Source of the DNA: Lysinibacillus sp. OF-1
Lineage (GTDB): Bacteria; Bacillota; Bacilli; Bacillales_A; Planococcaceae
NCBI RefSeq assembly: GCF_028356935.1
Contig: NZ_CP102798.1
Coordinates: 3,472,001 to 3,536,000 of the forward strand
Direction: 5' to 3'
Length of the DNA stretch: 64,000 nt
Numbering within the stretch: position 1 is the first letter of the stretch; each line of letters begins with the position of its first letter. This document shows, one piece after another, positions 17,369 through 26,723 of this stretch. The notes beneath the pieces were generated by a model. That model was not told where the DNA came from. It ran no database searches and saw only the letters and a program-made list of their open reading frames with translations. The translations under genes and the position numbers were made by a program.

Positions 17369-18580
17369 TTATAATAGTTCTGCAAACTTATCTTGTTGTT
17401 GCTCTTCTTTCTTAGGGAAAATATAGACCTCTCGATTTTTTACTGCTCGCTCGATTAGCTCATCAAAATCAGAGAAGCTTTCATAATGCTCGACCTTTTC
17501 AAGCTTCGGCTTTGTTTTTGGACTTGTAGGTGTAAAAATCGTACAGCAATCTTCAAATGGCTGAATAGATGTTTCGTATGTGCCGATTTTTTCTGCAATA
17601 TCAATGATTTCGAGTTTATCTGATGAAATTAACGGACGCAAAATAGGTGTATTCGTTACAGCATTAATCGCTGTTAAACTTTCAAGCGTTTGACTCGCTA
17701 CCTGCCCAAGACTTTCACCTGTTACAATGGCAAGTGCCCCAATTTCCTCACGCACCTGATCAGCTACTTTCAACATCATACGGCGTGTTGTTGTCATCGA
17801 TACATTAGAAGGCACTTTCTCTTTAATAAGAACTTGTATTTCAGTAAATGGAATGACATGTAAACGAATACTAGCACCAAATTTCGTTAGTTCATTGGCA
17901 AGTACCTTTACTTTTTCTAATGAATTTTCGCTTGTATATGGTGGACTAAAGAAGTGAATCGCTTCTAATCGCACGCCTCGCTTCATCATTAAATAACCTG
18001 CAACAGGGCTATCAATACCACCAGATAACATTAATAAAGATTTTCCATTAGACCCTACAGGCATTCCACCTGCGCCAGGAATAACTTGTGCCATCATATA
18101 TGTTGCATCATGACGAACTTCTACACGTAGTTCAATATCAGGCTGCTTCACTTTGACTGATAAATTTTGAAATTGCGGTAAAACATAGCCACCAATCTCA
18201 CGTTGGATGGCATGAGATTCTAAAGGAAATGTTTTATCGGTACGTTTCACTTCTACTTTAAATGTATGCTGCTCATCTTTAAATGTCTCCATTATAGTGA
18301 TGGCAAGTTTCTTCATACTTTCTATATCTTTTTCACATGCAGCCACAGGGCTAAAAGATTGAATACCAAAAATTTTAGGTAAGCCTGTTACGAGTGCCTG
18401 CATTTGTGTTTCGTTTTCTATAGCAATAAACATACGATCACGCTCTGTACGAATATGCAGCTGTCCTAGATCGGCAAAAGCATGACGAATATTTTCACGT
18501 AAGCGACGGATAAAATCCATTTTGTTGCGACCTTTTGTAGAAAGCTCACCATATCGAATTAAAATTTCTTTCCAAATCAT
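17369..18580 (-). CDS. thiI: tRNA 4-thiouridine synthetase ThiI
   Basis: Adenylates tRNA U8 and transfers sulfur to make 4-thiouridine; in many bacteria it also serves thiazole synthesis. The 403-residue protein has the N-terminal ferredoxin-like and THUMP domains (1-165) and the PP-loop motif MLSGGIDSPVAGYL near residues 183-197. The C-terminal rhodanese domain of the E. coli protein is absent, as is normal in Bacillus. A Cys pair in PFEDCCTIF (about 343-351) may take part in sulfur handling. Its ATG shares a base with the iscS stop (TAATG), so the sulfur donor and ThiI are translationally coupled. Confidence 0.96.
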   Translation of the reverse strand: MIWKEILIRYGELSTKGRNKMDFIRRLRENIRHAFADLGQLHIRTERDRMFIAIENETQMQALVTGLPKIFGIQSFSPVAACEKDIESMKKLAITIMETFKDEQHTFKVEVKRTDKTFPLESHAIQREIGGYVLPQFQNLSVKVKQPDIELRVEVRHDATYMMAQVIPGAGGMPVGSNGKSLLMLSGGIDSPVAGYLMMKRGVRLEAIHFFSPPYTSENSLEKVKVLANELTKFGASIRLHVIPFTEIQVLIKEKVPSNVSMTTTRRMMLKVADQVREEIGALAIVTGESLGQVASQTLESLTAINAVTNTPILRPLISSDKLEIIDIAEKIGTYETSIQPFEDCCTIFTPTSPKTKPKLEKVEHYESFSDFDELIERAVKNREVYIFPKKEEQQQDKFAELL

Positions 18581-19734
18581 TACTTAATTTCTCCTTTGAG
18601 TTCCAGCATGACTTCTGCTAGTACTTGTTTAAACTTTTCTATATCTTGTGCTGTGTTATGCGCACCAAAGCTCATACGAATTACACCTTTTTTATAATGC
18701 TCATCGAGGTGCAGAGCCTCGACAACATGGCTTGTTTTCGTTTGCTTCGATGAACAAGCACTTGATGTTGACACGATGATGCCACGTTTTTGCATAGCAT
18801 TAATAATGACTTCCCCTTTTAAATCACGAACACTGAACGATAAAATATGTGCAGCTCCTTGTGGAGTCGATAAAATATGCACTGCCTCTCCGTATCCTTT
18901 TAGTTGCGTACGAATTTCATCTTGCCATTGACGGTATTTCATTGCACGGTCATTCAATGTTTCTACTGCTAATCGAGCCGCTTTTGCTAATGCAGCTGCT
19001 TGCGGTACCGCTACAGTACCACTTCGCAAACCAAATTCCTGACCTCCACCAAGTGCATAAGGCTGCCATCTCATGCTTTTACGAAAGGCTAATACACCTG
19101 AGCCTTTAAAGCCATGAATTTTATGACCAGAAATAGCAATACTGTCTGGACCTTCTTCTCCATTAAAGGACACAGCTAATTTCCCAAAGCTTTGAACAGC
19201 ATCAACATGAAGAGCTGCTCTACTCATTTCATGAATCATTGCTGCTGCTTCCTTAATAGGCTGGATAGCACCCATTTCATTATTCACATGCATAATGCTG
19301 ACTAAAATTGTATCTTTACGTATTTTAGCACGCAGCTCCTCTAAAGAAATGACTCCATGTTGATCAACTCGAAGATAGTCAACCTCATAGCCCTCTTTTG
19401 TAAGCTGTTTAACTGTTTCTAAAACCGATGGATGTTCTATTTCAGTCGTTAAAATATGCTTTCCTATATGTGTATTACTACGTGCTATACCAAAAATAGC
19501 TGCATTATTTGACTCGGTCCCACCTGAAGTAAATAGCACATTTTTTGCCTCTGTCTGCAAAATATCTGCTACTTGCTCACGTGCACGCATTAATAAATCA
19601 TTTGCTTCAACTCCCATGGCATGGATGGATGCAGGATTGGCATAATACTGCTCATTCACTACCATAAATGTCTGCATAACCTCTGTTAAAGGTTTTGTTG
19701 TTGCACTATTATCTAAATAAATTGTCTTAACCAT
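18580..19734 (-). CDS. nifZ: Cysteine desulfurase (NifS/IscS type) paired with ThiI
   Basis: PLP enzyme that takes sulfur from cysteine as a persulfide and hands it to ThiI. The 384-residue protein shows YLDNSATTKP at the start, HVDAVQSFGKL, the PLP lysine in SGHKIHGFKGSG, and the mobile catalytic Cys in STSSACSSKQTKTSHV near residues 324-339; this loop is of the longer group I form. I choose the ATG at 19734, although the ribosome site is weak (AAAGTG) and a GTG one codon upstream is possible. The one-base overlap with thiI repeats the B. subtilis nifZ-thiI arrangement. Confidence 0.93.
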   Translation of the reverse strand: MVKTIYLDNSATTKPLTEVMQTFMVVNEQYYANPASIHAMGVEANDLLMRAREQVADILQTEAKNVLFTSGGTESNNAAIFGIARSNTHIGKHILTTEIEHPSVLETVKQLTKEGYEVDYLRVDQHGVISLEELRAKIRKDTILVSIMHVNNEMGAIQPIKEAAAMIHEMSRAALHVDAVQSFGKLAVSFNGEEGPDSIAISGHKIHGFKGSGVLAFRKSMRWQPYALGGGQEFGLRSGTVAVPQAAALAKAARLAVETLNDRAMKYRQWQDEIRTQLKGYGEAVHILSTPQGAAHILSFSVRDLKGEVIINAMQKRGIIVSTSSACSSKQTKTSHVVEALHLDEHYKKGVIRMSFGAHNTAQDIEKFKQVLAEVMLELKGEIK

Positions 19735-19840
19735 CACTTTTCACACACTTTCAAAACGTTGATTTAACGGTATTTATCATAACGCAATCTTTGGCGATTG
19801 ACCACTAACTTTCACGATTCTTCAAATTTTAAATAGCATA

Positions 19841-20317
19841 TTACACTTTTTTCAACATTGTAATAAAGACTGTTGGTGTACTAAATTCACTATCTTTGAC
19901 AAAGCCGAATTTTTCATAAAGACAAATGGCTCTCTTATTAAATCGGGCCACAGTTAAACGAAGCGGTAGTTGATGCTCTTGTTGAATTGTTTTGACAATA
20001 AACGAAAAAAATGCCGTCCCTAAGCCTTGACCAGTTAGATTGGGCTTCATACCGATGCCGATATCTACATAGCATTCTGCATATGCCCCAATGTCATGTC
20101 CTTTCGGTACTTGTGCGGCTGTTCCTGTGCAATAATAGCCGATTAACTCCTCCCGCTCATTAAAGATAGCATAGTAGGGATTTTCGAGCATTTCTTGTAA
20201 GGTTTCATCTGATAAATCATTATTATAAAAATCGTATGGTGCTGCATAATGCCATTGTAAAATTTCACTCGCATACTTCTCATTCATTTCTCGTAGCGAC
20301 AGCTTCAACCGTATCAC
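19841..20317 (-). CDS. GNAT-family N-acetyltransferase
   Basis: A 158-residue acetyltransferase of unknown substrate. The acetyl-CoA pyrophosphate loop is seen in GIGMKPNLTGQGLGTAFFSFIVK (about residues 88-110), and the C-terminal LYEKFGFVKD is typical of the RimI-like branch. The start is a GTG at 20317 behind GAGGGAAAG; a TTG at 20308 is nearly as good. It lies between iscS and ezrA, where B. subtilis carries the amino-acid transporter braB. A terminator separates it from ezrA, so it is probably transcribed alone. Confidence 0.82.
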   Translation of the reverse strand: MIRLKLSLREMNEKYASEILQWHYAAPYDFYNNDLSDETLQEMLENPYYAIFNEREELIGYYCTGTAAQVPKGHDIGAYAECYVDIGIGMKPNLTGQGLGTAFFSFIVKTIQQEHQLPLRLTVARFNKRAICLYEKFGFVKDSEFSTPTVFITMLKKV

Positions 20318-20342
20318 ACCTTTCCCTCTATTTAATAAAGAA

Positions 20343-20381
20343 AGCTGTCTAAAAAGTAATCGCTATACTTTTTAGACAGCT
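20343..20381 (-). terminator. Terminator of ezrA
   Basis: A perfect 15-bp stem AGCTGTCTAAAAAGT / ACTTTTTAGACAGCT with a 9-nt loop and a T-rich tail on the minus strand. Confidence 0.9.
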
Positions 20382-20395
20382 AACAGTTATTTGAA

Positions 20396-22096
20396 TTAAT
20401 TTGACATAGACTCTTCTGCAACCATTTCTTGAATACGTTTTAAAGCACCTGGCTCCATCTCTTCAACAGCTGTTCCTGCTTCTTCTAATGCTTTCGCATA
20501 ACGGAATTGATGGAATGCCTCTTCAGCTTCTTTTAAACGCGCATTCAATGTTGGATTCGAAGCACGATGACGATTTCCATACTGAATAATACGTTCAATA
20601 AGCATAACATTTTCTATTAACTCATGTGCTTTGACTTTTACATCCTCTACGCACAGTGTGGCAGCATTTAAATTATTATGAACAGTCCCCATATTTAATG
20701 GTACTTCTTGCAGGCTTTGCATAACAATGTAGATGTGCTCTGCAGCCTCATCAAGACGTGCATCCATTTCCTCAGGGATTCCTGGGATATTGGCCTTGTT
20801 CAATAAGCGATCTGTATCTTGTAATATTTTCTTTAAATTTTCAACTTGAGCGCGGGCTTTATTTTCATCAATTCGAAGCTTCTTCATTGTATTTGATAAA
20901 TGTCCTTGCTCCTCATGAATTCGTTCAAGCTCTTCACTAATTTCGATTAATTCTTCCTGTAAACTAGAATAAGCCGATTTTTCTTCTCTCACACGCATAG
21001 CTAATAAGTCGTAGCGACGTTGTAATGCTTCCAATTGCTTTAATGCAGCTTTCGGAATTTCTGCATCCTTTTCGTTCAAATGATAACTTTGCTGCACATA
21101 GGTCGCTTCATCATTCACTAATTTTGTTGAAGAAATAACATTAGTGATGGAGCTTAATAGACGCTCACAATTTTGATCAACGTAATTTTTAGCAATAACC
21201 TCTTTTTCAAGTAAATCATAAAAATGATCGATTTCTTCATTTATTTCTGTCACACGAGGTTTAACTACTGTTAAATTAAGCGCTGCTAAGTCTTTTTTTA
21301 ATTCATCAAACTCTTTTTCATACTTATTTAATGCCTCAGTCAATTCTAAATGCTGTAAATAGTAAGATTGATCTTCCATTTCACGTTGACCATTCCGCAA
21401 TTCCTGAACCGCTCCTGGTAGCTTCACTTGTAATTCCGTTAAAATAGTTGGGACATCATTAATAAATTCAAAGGTCTGCTGTGATTCTTGATTTAAACTA
21501 ATGACAATTTCGCGTGCTTGCAAATAATTCCCATCATTTGTCAATACATCAAACTCTTCAAACTTTTGTACAAATGTTTCTAGCTTTTTCTCAAGTGCAG
21601 GTAACGCTACACCAAATGAATGTTGGTGAGCAAGCAAAGTCTTTCTTGCTGAGCGATAATATTCCTTTAATTGTTCAATTTCAATTCGATTTTTTTCTTC
21701 GCTGCCAATTAATTCATTCAGTTCTTCTAAAATTTTATCTTTATCTTGTTCGCATTTCTCAATATAATCTTCAATTTCACGTTCTATAAACGTCGCTTTT
21801 TTAAAACGAAGTCGATTAATTTGATCCTCAGCATCAAATAGCAATGAATCAATTTTAGTCATATGTACATCGATGACCTCATCCCAAGTATTGCGCCATC
21901 GTTCAAACATTTCTTCCGTTTCACCGTTCATGTTTAAAGATTTTACTTTTGAAATTTCTTCATTTATAGGATTATGTTGAATTTGTAATTTTTCATTTTC
22001 AAGTTTTGCAATGATTGCAACATGTTTTCTTCGCATCATAAATCCTACTATGGCTAAAATTAATAGTAGGATAATCGGAATGATGATATACTCCAT
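20396..22096 (-). CDS. ezrA: Septation ring formation regulator EzrA
   Basis: A membrane-anchored negative regulator of FtsZ ring assembly that also links division to cell-wall synthesis in Firmicutes. The 566-residue protein has one N-terminal transmembrane helix (residues 3-20, IIIPIILLLILAIVGFMM) followed by a long cytosolic stretch of coiled-coil segments, the spectrin-like repeats of EzrA. TAGGAGGCTTACG precedes the ATG. It is divergent from hisJ. Length and topology match B. subtilis EzrA. Confidence 0.95.
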   Translation of the reverse strand: MEYIIIPIILLLILAIVGFMMRRKHVAIIAKLENEKLQIQHNPINEEISKVKSLNMNGETEEMFERWRNTWDEVIDVHMTKIDSLLFDAEDQINRLRFKKATFIEREIEDYIEKCEQDKDKILEELNELIGSEEKNRIEIEQLKEYYRSARKTLLAHQHSFGVALPALEKKLETFVQKFEEFDVLTNDGNYLQAREIVISLNQESQQTFEFINDVPTILTELQVKLPGAVQELRNGQREMEDQSYYLQHLELTEALNKYEKEFDELKKDLAALNLTVVKPRVTEINEEIDHFYDLLEKEVIAKNYVDQNCERLLSSITNVISSTKLVNDEATYVQQSYHLNEKDAEIPKAALKQLEALQRRYDLLAMRVREEKSAYSSLQEELIEISEELERIHEEQGHLSNTMKKLRIDENKARAQVENLKKILQDTDRLLNKANIPGIPEEMDARLDEAAEHIYIVMQSLQEVPLNMGTVHNNLNAATLCVEDVKVKAHELIENVMLIERIIQYGNRHRASNPTLNARLKEAEEAFHQFRYAKALEEAGTAVEEMEPGALKRIQEMVAEESMSN

Positions 22097-22259
22097 CGTA
22101 AGCCTCCTATTCTACAATAAACGAATTGGCTAGTTGTCTTTATTATATACTATGTTTTCGCCTTTTGTACTAAAATTTAAGTGTTTTTCAGAAAACTGTA
22201 TTTTCGCTATTGTGAAATACTTAAATAGCGCATCTATAGAGCTAAAGGAGTGGTAAATT

Positions 22260-23054
22260 ATGAAACGTGATGGGCATATACATAGTCCTTTTTGTCCACA
22301 TGGCAGTTCAGACTCTTTCGTGCAATATATTGAAAAAGCAATTTCTCACCATTTCACTGATATCACCTTTACTGAACATGCCCCATTACCAAAAAATTTT
22401 GTCGATCCTACCCCGCAAAAAGATAGCGGAATGAATCCACATGATCTCATGCCCTACTTTGAGGAATTGCAACACCTACAAAAACAGTATGCACAAGATA
22501 TTCGCATCCGAATTGGGTTAGAAGTTGACTATATCCAAGGTTTTGAACAAGAAACTCGGCAATTCCTTGATACATATGGACATTTTTTAGATGATGCGAT
22601 CTTGTCTGTCCATTTTTTACAATGGCAAGATTCCTTTGTATGTATCGACTTTTCTCCTGAGTGCTTTATTGATTTTTCAAAAAAAGTTGGCTCTGTTAAA
22701 CAGGTTTATGATTTATATTATGATACTGTCCTACAATCCATTAAGGCCGATCTTGGTCCATACAAGCCGAAGCGGATTGGGCATCCATCTCTTGTTCATA
22801 AATTTCAGCTAGTGCATAATGAAAAAATCAATGATGCCTCACGCATCAAAGAAGTATTAGACAGCATGAAATGTGGGGGCTATGAGCTAGATATAAATAG
22901 TGCTGGTTTAAGCAAACAATATTGTCAGGAGCCTTACCCTCCATTTACTTTTATCAAGTATAGTCAAGCTATTGAACTGCCATATGTATTTGGTTCGGAT
23001 GCACATAGCACAACGGACTTACATCAACATCATAATGTTATATTACCAATATAA
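22260..23054 (+). CDS. hisJ: Histidinol-phosphatase, PHP family
   Basis: Hydrolyses L-histidinol phosphate in the penultimate part of histidine synthesis. The 264-residue protein is a complete PHP domain: MKRDGHIHSPFCPHG supplies the first histidine cluster, FTEHAPLP the second, IGLEVDYI the Glu, LSVHFL a His, RIGHPSLVHKF another, and VFGSDAHS the last Asp and His. It is separate from any his operon here, as in Bacillus. AAGGAGTGG precedes the ATG. The fRMsr gene follows after 24 bp, probably in the same transcript. Confidence 0.93.
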   Translation: MKRDGHIHSPFCPHGSSDSFVQYIEKAISHHFTDITFTEHAPLPKNFVDPTPQKDSGMNPHDLMPYFEELQHLQKQYAQDIRIRIGLEVDYIQGFEQETRQFLDTYGHFLDDAILSVHFLQWQDSFVCIDFSPECFIDFSKKVGSVKQVYDLYYDTVLQSIKADLGPYKPKRIGHPSLVHKFQLVHNEKINDASRIKEVLDSMKCGGYELDINSAGLSKQYCQEPYPPFTFIKYSQAIELPYVFGSDAHSTTDLHQHHNVILPI

Positions 23055-23078
23055 ATAATTTTTAAACGAGGTGCTTAT

Positions 23079-23558
23079 ATGTTTACAAAAATTAATTACG
23101 AAGGATCAATTGCTGGCCAATATCTGACATTATCCAAACAATTAGATGCACTACTGACTGGCGAAACAGATTTGATCGCCAATTTAAGTAATGCCTCAGC
23201 ACTTTTAAATCAGTTTTTAACTGACATTAACTGGGTTGGCTTTTATATCCTACAAGAAAATGAGCTTGTACTCGGACCATTTCAAGGTCTTCCAGCCTGC
23301 GTGAGAATCCCCATTGGTCGTGGCGTTTGTGGAACATCCGTGGCAACGAAAGAAACGATTGTTGTCAAAGATGTGCACGAATTTCCAGGACATATTGCCT
23401 GTGATGCTGCTTCACAGTCCGAAATTGTGATTCCATTGATAAAACAAGGCAAGATCATTGGTGTCCTTGACATTGATAGCCCCATTGTGAGCCGTTTTTC
23501 AGAGGAAGACCGCAATGGCTTAGAACAATTTGTCCAAACATTACTTCTTCATTTATAA
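23079..23558 (+). CDS. msrC: Free methionine-(R)-sulfoxide reductase (GAF domain)
   Basis: A single GAF-domain enzyme that reduces free Met-R-sulfoxide. The 159-residue protein carries the three Cys of the family: Cys74 in LPACVRIP, Cys84 in GRGVCGTSV and Cys108 in FPGHIACDAASQSEIV. They keep the same spacing as E. coli Cys84, Cys94 and Cys118. ACGAGGTGC precedes the ATG. It matches B. subtilis YtsP in size and position next to hisJ and the divergent-end GGDEF gene. A terminator follows. Confidence 0.93.
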   Translation: MFTKINYEGSIAGQYLTLSKQLDALLTGETDLIANLSNASALLNQFLTDINWVGFYILQENELVLGPFQGLPACVRIPIGRGVCGTSVATKETIVVKDVHEFPGHIACDAASQSEIVIPLIKQGKIIGVLDIDSPIVSRFSEEDRNGLEQFVQTLLLHL

Positions 23559-23570
23559 AATATTAAAAAA

Positions 23571-23607
23571 TTGCCCTGAAATGTTTTATATTGTCATTTC
23601 AGGGCAA
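23571..23607. terminator. Bidirectional terminator between fRMsr and the GGDEF gene
   Basis: A perfect 13-bp stem TTGCCCTGAAATG / CATTTCAGGGCAA with an 11-nt loop; both flanks are AT-rich. Confidence 0.82.
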
Positions 23608-23644
23608 ATTATTTGTACAGCCATAGACATTTCGCCTTATTCGC

Positions 23645-25528
23645 CTATACATTAGTTTGATAAGAGCCGTCATGAATGCAAAAACGATTTTTCCCACTAT
23701 TTTTCGCTTCATATAAGGCTGTATCAGCATGTAAAAAAACAGATTGGAATGCTGGTCGGTCTCGTTCATCCCATGTTATGAGGCCCGCAGAAATAGTTAC
23801 TTGTGGATCTGTAGTACTCGGAATAACCTCCACAATGGCGGATGCTAATTCTAATGCTTCCTGCTCCTTAATATTTGGTACATAAACAGACATCTCTTCT
23901 CCGCCCCATCTTGCACAAATCCCACGACTACCAATCGTCTCTTTCAATTGGAGTGCAATTTGCACAAGAATTTTATCCCCTACTTGGTGACCGTACGTGT
24001 CATTGATGCGCTTAAAATTATCAATGTCAATTAATAAGAACATCCCAGACTGGTCGTATTCAAGCGACTTTTCTACAAATTGATCGAGATAACTGCGTGC
24101 ATATAGTTTTGTCAAATGATCCAAATCGACCATTTCCTGAAGTTGTGTTCGTAAAATTGAATTTGCAATGGCTAAAGAGGAGTGATGAATTAACGATTGC
24201 ATTAATTTAAAACTATCGAACGAAAAGAAATATGGCTCTTTATGTAAGACAATACTAAAACCATTGATCTTTTCTTCCATTAATATAGGGATCGCCATAA
24301 TGGAACGGTACTCAATTTGATTCGTTGTTAAACGACTGAAATCGGCAATAAACAGTGGATCATTCGTTTGAGCAAAATGCTGCTCAACATGTTTTATATA
24401 GGTCTGCCCCTCTTCTGCATTGAACAAAGATGTACTTGCGCCCGTCACTTCAAACGTATCATTTTTTTTAAATGCGAAACAAACTTCCATTGGTTGAAAA
24501 GATTTCAGTAACTGCTTTTGTAGGAAAAGTAACATTTCATGAATGTCAATCCGCATATTTAAACGATGTGATGTTTCATTGATGAGTTGTAAATCGCTTA
24601 CAAGACGATGCGATTGATGATATAATTTTGCATTTTCAAGTGCATTTCCTGACGCTTGTGCAAGCATTCGTACGAAGTCTTTTTCAGTCGTTGAAAAAAG
24701 ATAAGTCGTTGGTGCACTTACTTGCAAGATGCCATAGATAGCTTGCCTGCCCTTTATCGGCGCATTTAACAATCGACAATTTAAATCACTTGCTAGTTCT
24801 GTTGTTAACTCTCCTGATACAAAAGCCTCAATTGTAGCAGGTCTTTCTGATAAATAATCAAAAAGCTTAATATCGATGGTCGTATGTCGATCTTGATCAT
24901 TCGATAATATAAGCTCTACATTAAACTCAGGGAAATTATCCCTTATATTTTTCAATACATTTTCTAAAATTAAATCAATATCCATTGTTGAATGAAATAA
25001 ATCAGTCATATTATAGAGTTTTCTATATTGATCTTCGTTTATTTTGACATCTAAATTGTCCCTCATCATTTGAAGAACTTTCGAAAGTATTTCTATACAC
25101 TCTTCACCATAATCCGAGGTCATAAAGTCATTCCAAGACTCTGATGCCTCCACAAGTAATACACCAATGGGATGTTTGCCCTCTGCTTGGAAAAGCACCA
25201 TATCTGTCATCATTGAATAGGCCTGTCTTGCTTTTATTATATAAGGAATTTTCACTACTTTTTGTTGATAAAAACTAGCTTCGATCATCAGCCATGACAC
25301 AGCATTTAGCTTTGTTTCAATTGTTAATGAAGCCATCTCCTCAATAGGTATTAATGAATTACCTTCAAAGCTGAGAAAAGCTGCATTATCAATTTTCAAG
25401 TGCTTCTTTAGACACTGTTTTAATGAATAAAAATACCCATTAAAACTAGCTTGTTCTTCATTAGAACTCACCCAAAAGCTCAAAACATCAGATTTTATAT
25501 ATTTTAGCGTTTGTAAATGGTCTGTCAT
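23645..25528 (-). CDS. dgcP: Diguanylate cyclase with GAF domains (DgcP/YtrP-like)
   Basis: Predicted to make cyclic di-GMP. The 627-residue soluble protein has an N-terminal regulatory region, two GAF-like domains (about 170-310 and 325-455) and a C-terminal GGDEF domain. The active-site motif reads RWGGEEMSVY near residue 541; GGEEM is a functional variant in many cyclases, and LIDIDNFKRINDTYGHQVGD supplies the metal and nucleotide residues. The upstream RxxD inhibitory site is missing (GSRGICARWGG), so product feedback at that site is unlikely. The start at 25528 uses AAAGGTGATTTC. Organisation and location beside the fRMsr gene agree with B. subtilis DgcP. Confidence 0.9.
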   Translation of the reverse strand: MTDHLQTLKYIKSDVLSFWVSSNEEQASFNGYFYSLKQCLKKHLKIDNAAFLSFEGNSLIPIEEMASLTIETKLNAVSWLMIEASFYQQKVVKIPYIIKARQAYSMMTDMVLFQAEGKHPIGVLLVEASESWNDFMTSDYGEECIEILSKVLQMMRDNLDVKINEDQYRKLYNMTDLFHSTMDIDLILENVLKNIRDNFPEFNVELILSNDQDRHTTIDIKLFDYLSERPATIEAFVSGELTTELASDLNCRLLNAPIKGRQAIYGILQVSAPTTYLFSTTEKDFVRMLAQASGNALENAKLYHQSHRLVSDLQLINETSHRLNMRIDIHEMLLFLQKQLLKSFQPMEVCFAFKKNDTFEVTGASTSLFNAEEGQTYIKHVEQHFAQTNDPLFIADFSRLTTNQIEYRSIMAIPILMEEKINGFSIVLHKEPYFFSFDSFKLMQSLIHHSSLAIANSILRTQLQEMVDLDHLTKLYARSYLDQFVEKSLEYDQSGMFLLIDIDNFKRINDTYGHQVGDKILVQIALQLKETIGSRGICARWGGEEMSVYVPNIKEQEALELASAIVEVIPSTTDPQVTISAGLITWDERDRPAFQSVFLHADTALYEAKNSGKNRFCIHDGSYQTNV

Positions 25529-25738
25529 GAAATCACCTTTTCTATATAACGTCCAAATCAATTACTATTAACTTATAATATATTATACATAATTTGTGTC
25601 ATTTTGACTATGTAATTATCCCTTACTTTTACATTTTACATTACACAGCGTATCATTAACTATTTTCACATCATTTGAAATAGGTCTTAAGGAATTTCCT
25701 ACTATGAAAACTCATGATGAAATTTTATATGTTAATAA

Positions 25739-25767
25739 TTGACGTCCTTGTCCTGAGCAGTTACAAT
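25739..25767 (+). promoter_or_regulatory. Sigma-A promoter of rpsD
   Basis: TTGACG, 17-bp spacer, TACAAT: close to consensus, giving a transcript start near 25774 and a leader of about 228 nt. Confidence 0.8.
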
Positions 25768-25773
25768 GGAGTT

Positions 25774-26001
25774 TGTGTAAAATAAACGCAGCAGTGGTAT
25801 AAGCTTATAACTGTATTTTATTCCTCTATTTTCATATGTACAACTACTTAGATTCTTCTAGCAACGGAAATTAGATGGTGTATTGCGTAACCTAACGGCT
25901 GCATAGGCGAAAATACATGAAAATAAAATGCGTGTAAGAATGGGTACTACTGGTTTTTGTTTTACAACAAAAAAACCAAATTTAAAGGAGGAGACAACAA
26001 T
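25774..26001 (+). ncRNA. Long rpsD 5' leader, probable S4 autoregulatory RNA
   Basis: About 228 nt separate the promoter from the ATG. In Bacillus, S4 represses its own synthesis through a structured leader of about this size. I see a hairpin at 25958-25977 (GGTTTTTGTT / AACAAAAAAACC) ending about 10 nt before the ribosome site AAAGGAGGAG. I could not align the leader to the known S4-leader consensus by eye. Confidence 0.55.
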
Positions 26002-26604
26002 ATGTCTCGTTATACAGGTCCATCTTGGAAATTATCACGTCGTCTTGGTATCTCACTAAGCGGTACAGGTAAAGAAATCGAAAAACGCCCTTACGCACCA
26101 GGTCAACACGGTCCAAACCAACGTAAAAAATTATCAGAATACGGTTTACAACTTCAAGAGAAGCAAAAACTTCGTCATATGTATGGTATGAACGAACGTC
26201 AATTCCGTACACTATTTGACCGTGCTGGTAAAATGAAAGGTGTTCACGGTGAAAACTTCATGATCCTTCTTGAAACTCGCCTTGACAACTTAGTTTACCG
26301 TTTAGGTTTAGCTCGTACTCGTCGTGGTTCTCGTCAATTAGTTAACCATGGTCACATTTTAGTAGATGGCAAACGCGTTGATATCCCATCATACAGCGTA
26401 AAACCAGGTCAAACGATTTCTCTTCGTGAAAAATCTCAAAACCTTGCTGTTGTAGCAGAAGCTATCGAAGTAAACAACTTCGTACCTGACTACTTAACAT
26501 TCGACGCTGACAAAAAAGAAGGTACATTCACTCGCCTTCCTGAGCGTTCTGAATTATCAGCTGAAATCAACGAATCATTCATCGTAGAGTACTACTCTCG
26601 TTAA
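26002..26604 (+). CDS. rpsD: 30S ribosomal protein S4
   Basis: A 200-residue primary 16S rRNA-binding protein that starts 30S assembly at the five-way junction. It opens [15 protein letters not shown] and contains the S4 RNA-binding domain at about residues 92-155 ([31 protein letters not shown], with shorter motifs [10 protein letters not shown] and VKPGQTI). It has no zinc-binding cysteines, i.e. it is the C-minus form. I start it at 26002 with AAAGGAGGAGAC. The codon use is strongly biased, as expected for a highly expressed gene. It is monocistronic, with promoter and terminator both visible. Confidence 0.98.
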   Translation: MSRYTGPSWKLSRRLGISLSGTGKEIEKRPYAPGQHGPNQRKKLSEYGLQLQEKQKLRHMYGMNERQFRTLFDRAGKMKGVHGENFMILLETRLDNLVYRLGLARTRRGSRQLVNHGHILVDGKRVDIPSYSVKPGQTISLREKSQNLAVVAEAIEVNNFVPDYLTFDADKKEGTFTRLPERSELSAEINESFIVEYYSR

Positions 26605-26612
26605 TGACAACA

Positions 26613-26656
26613 AAAGCCCTGAAATCCCTTGTATATCAAGGTTTCAGGGCCTTTTT
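26613..26656 (+). terminator. Terminator of rpsD
   Basis: AAGCCCTGAAATC / GGTTTCAGGGCCTTTTT stem around about 14 nt, followed by a T-run. Confidence 0.88.
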
Positions 26657-26723
26657 ATTGTCTTCACCATATAATTGTAATAATAATTTTTACTTAGAGC
26701 TTCATCCTAACACCCCTAAACAA

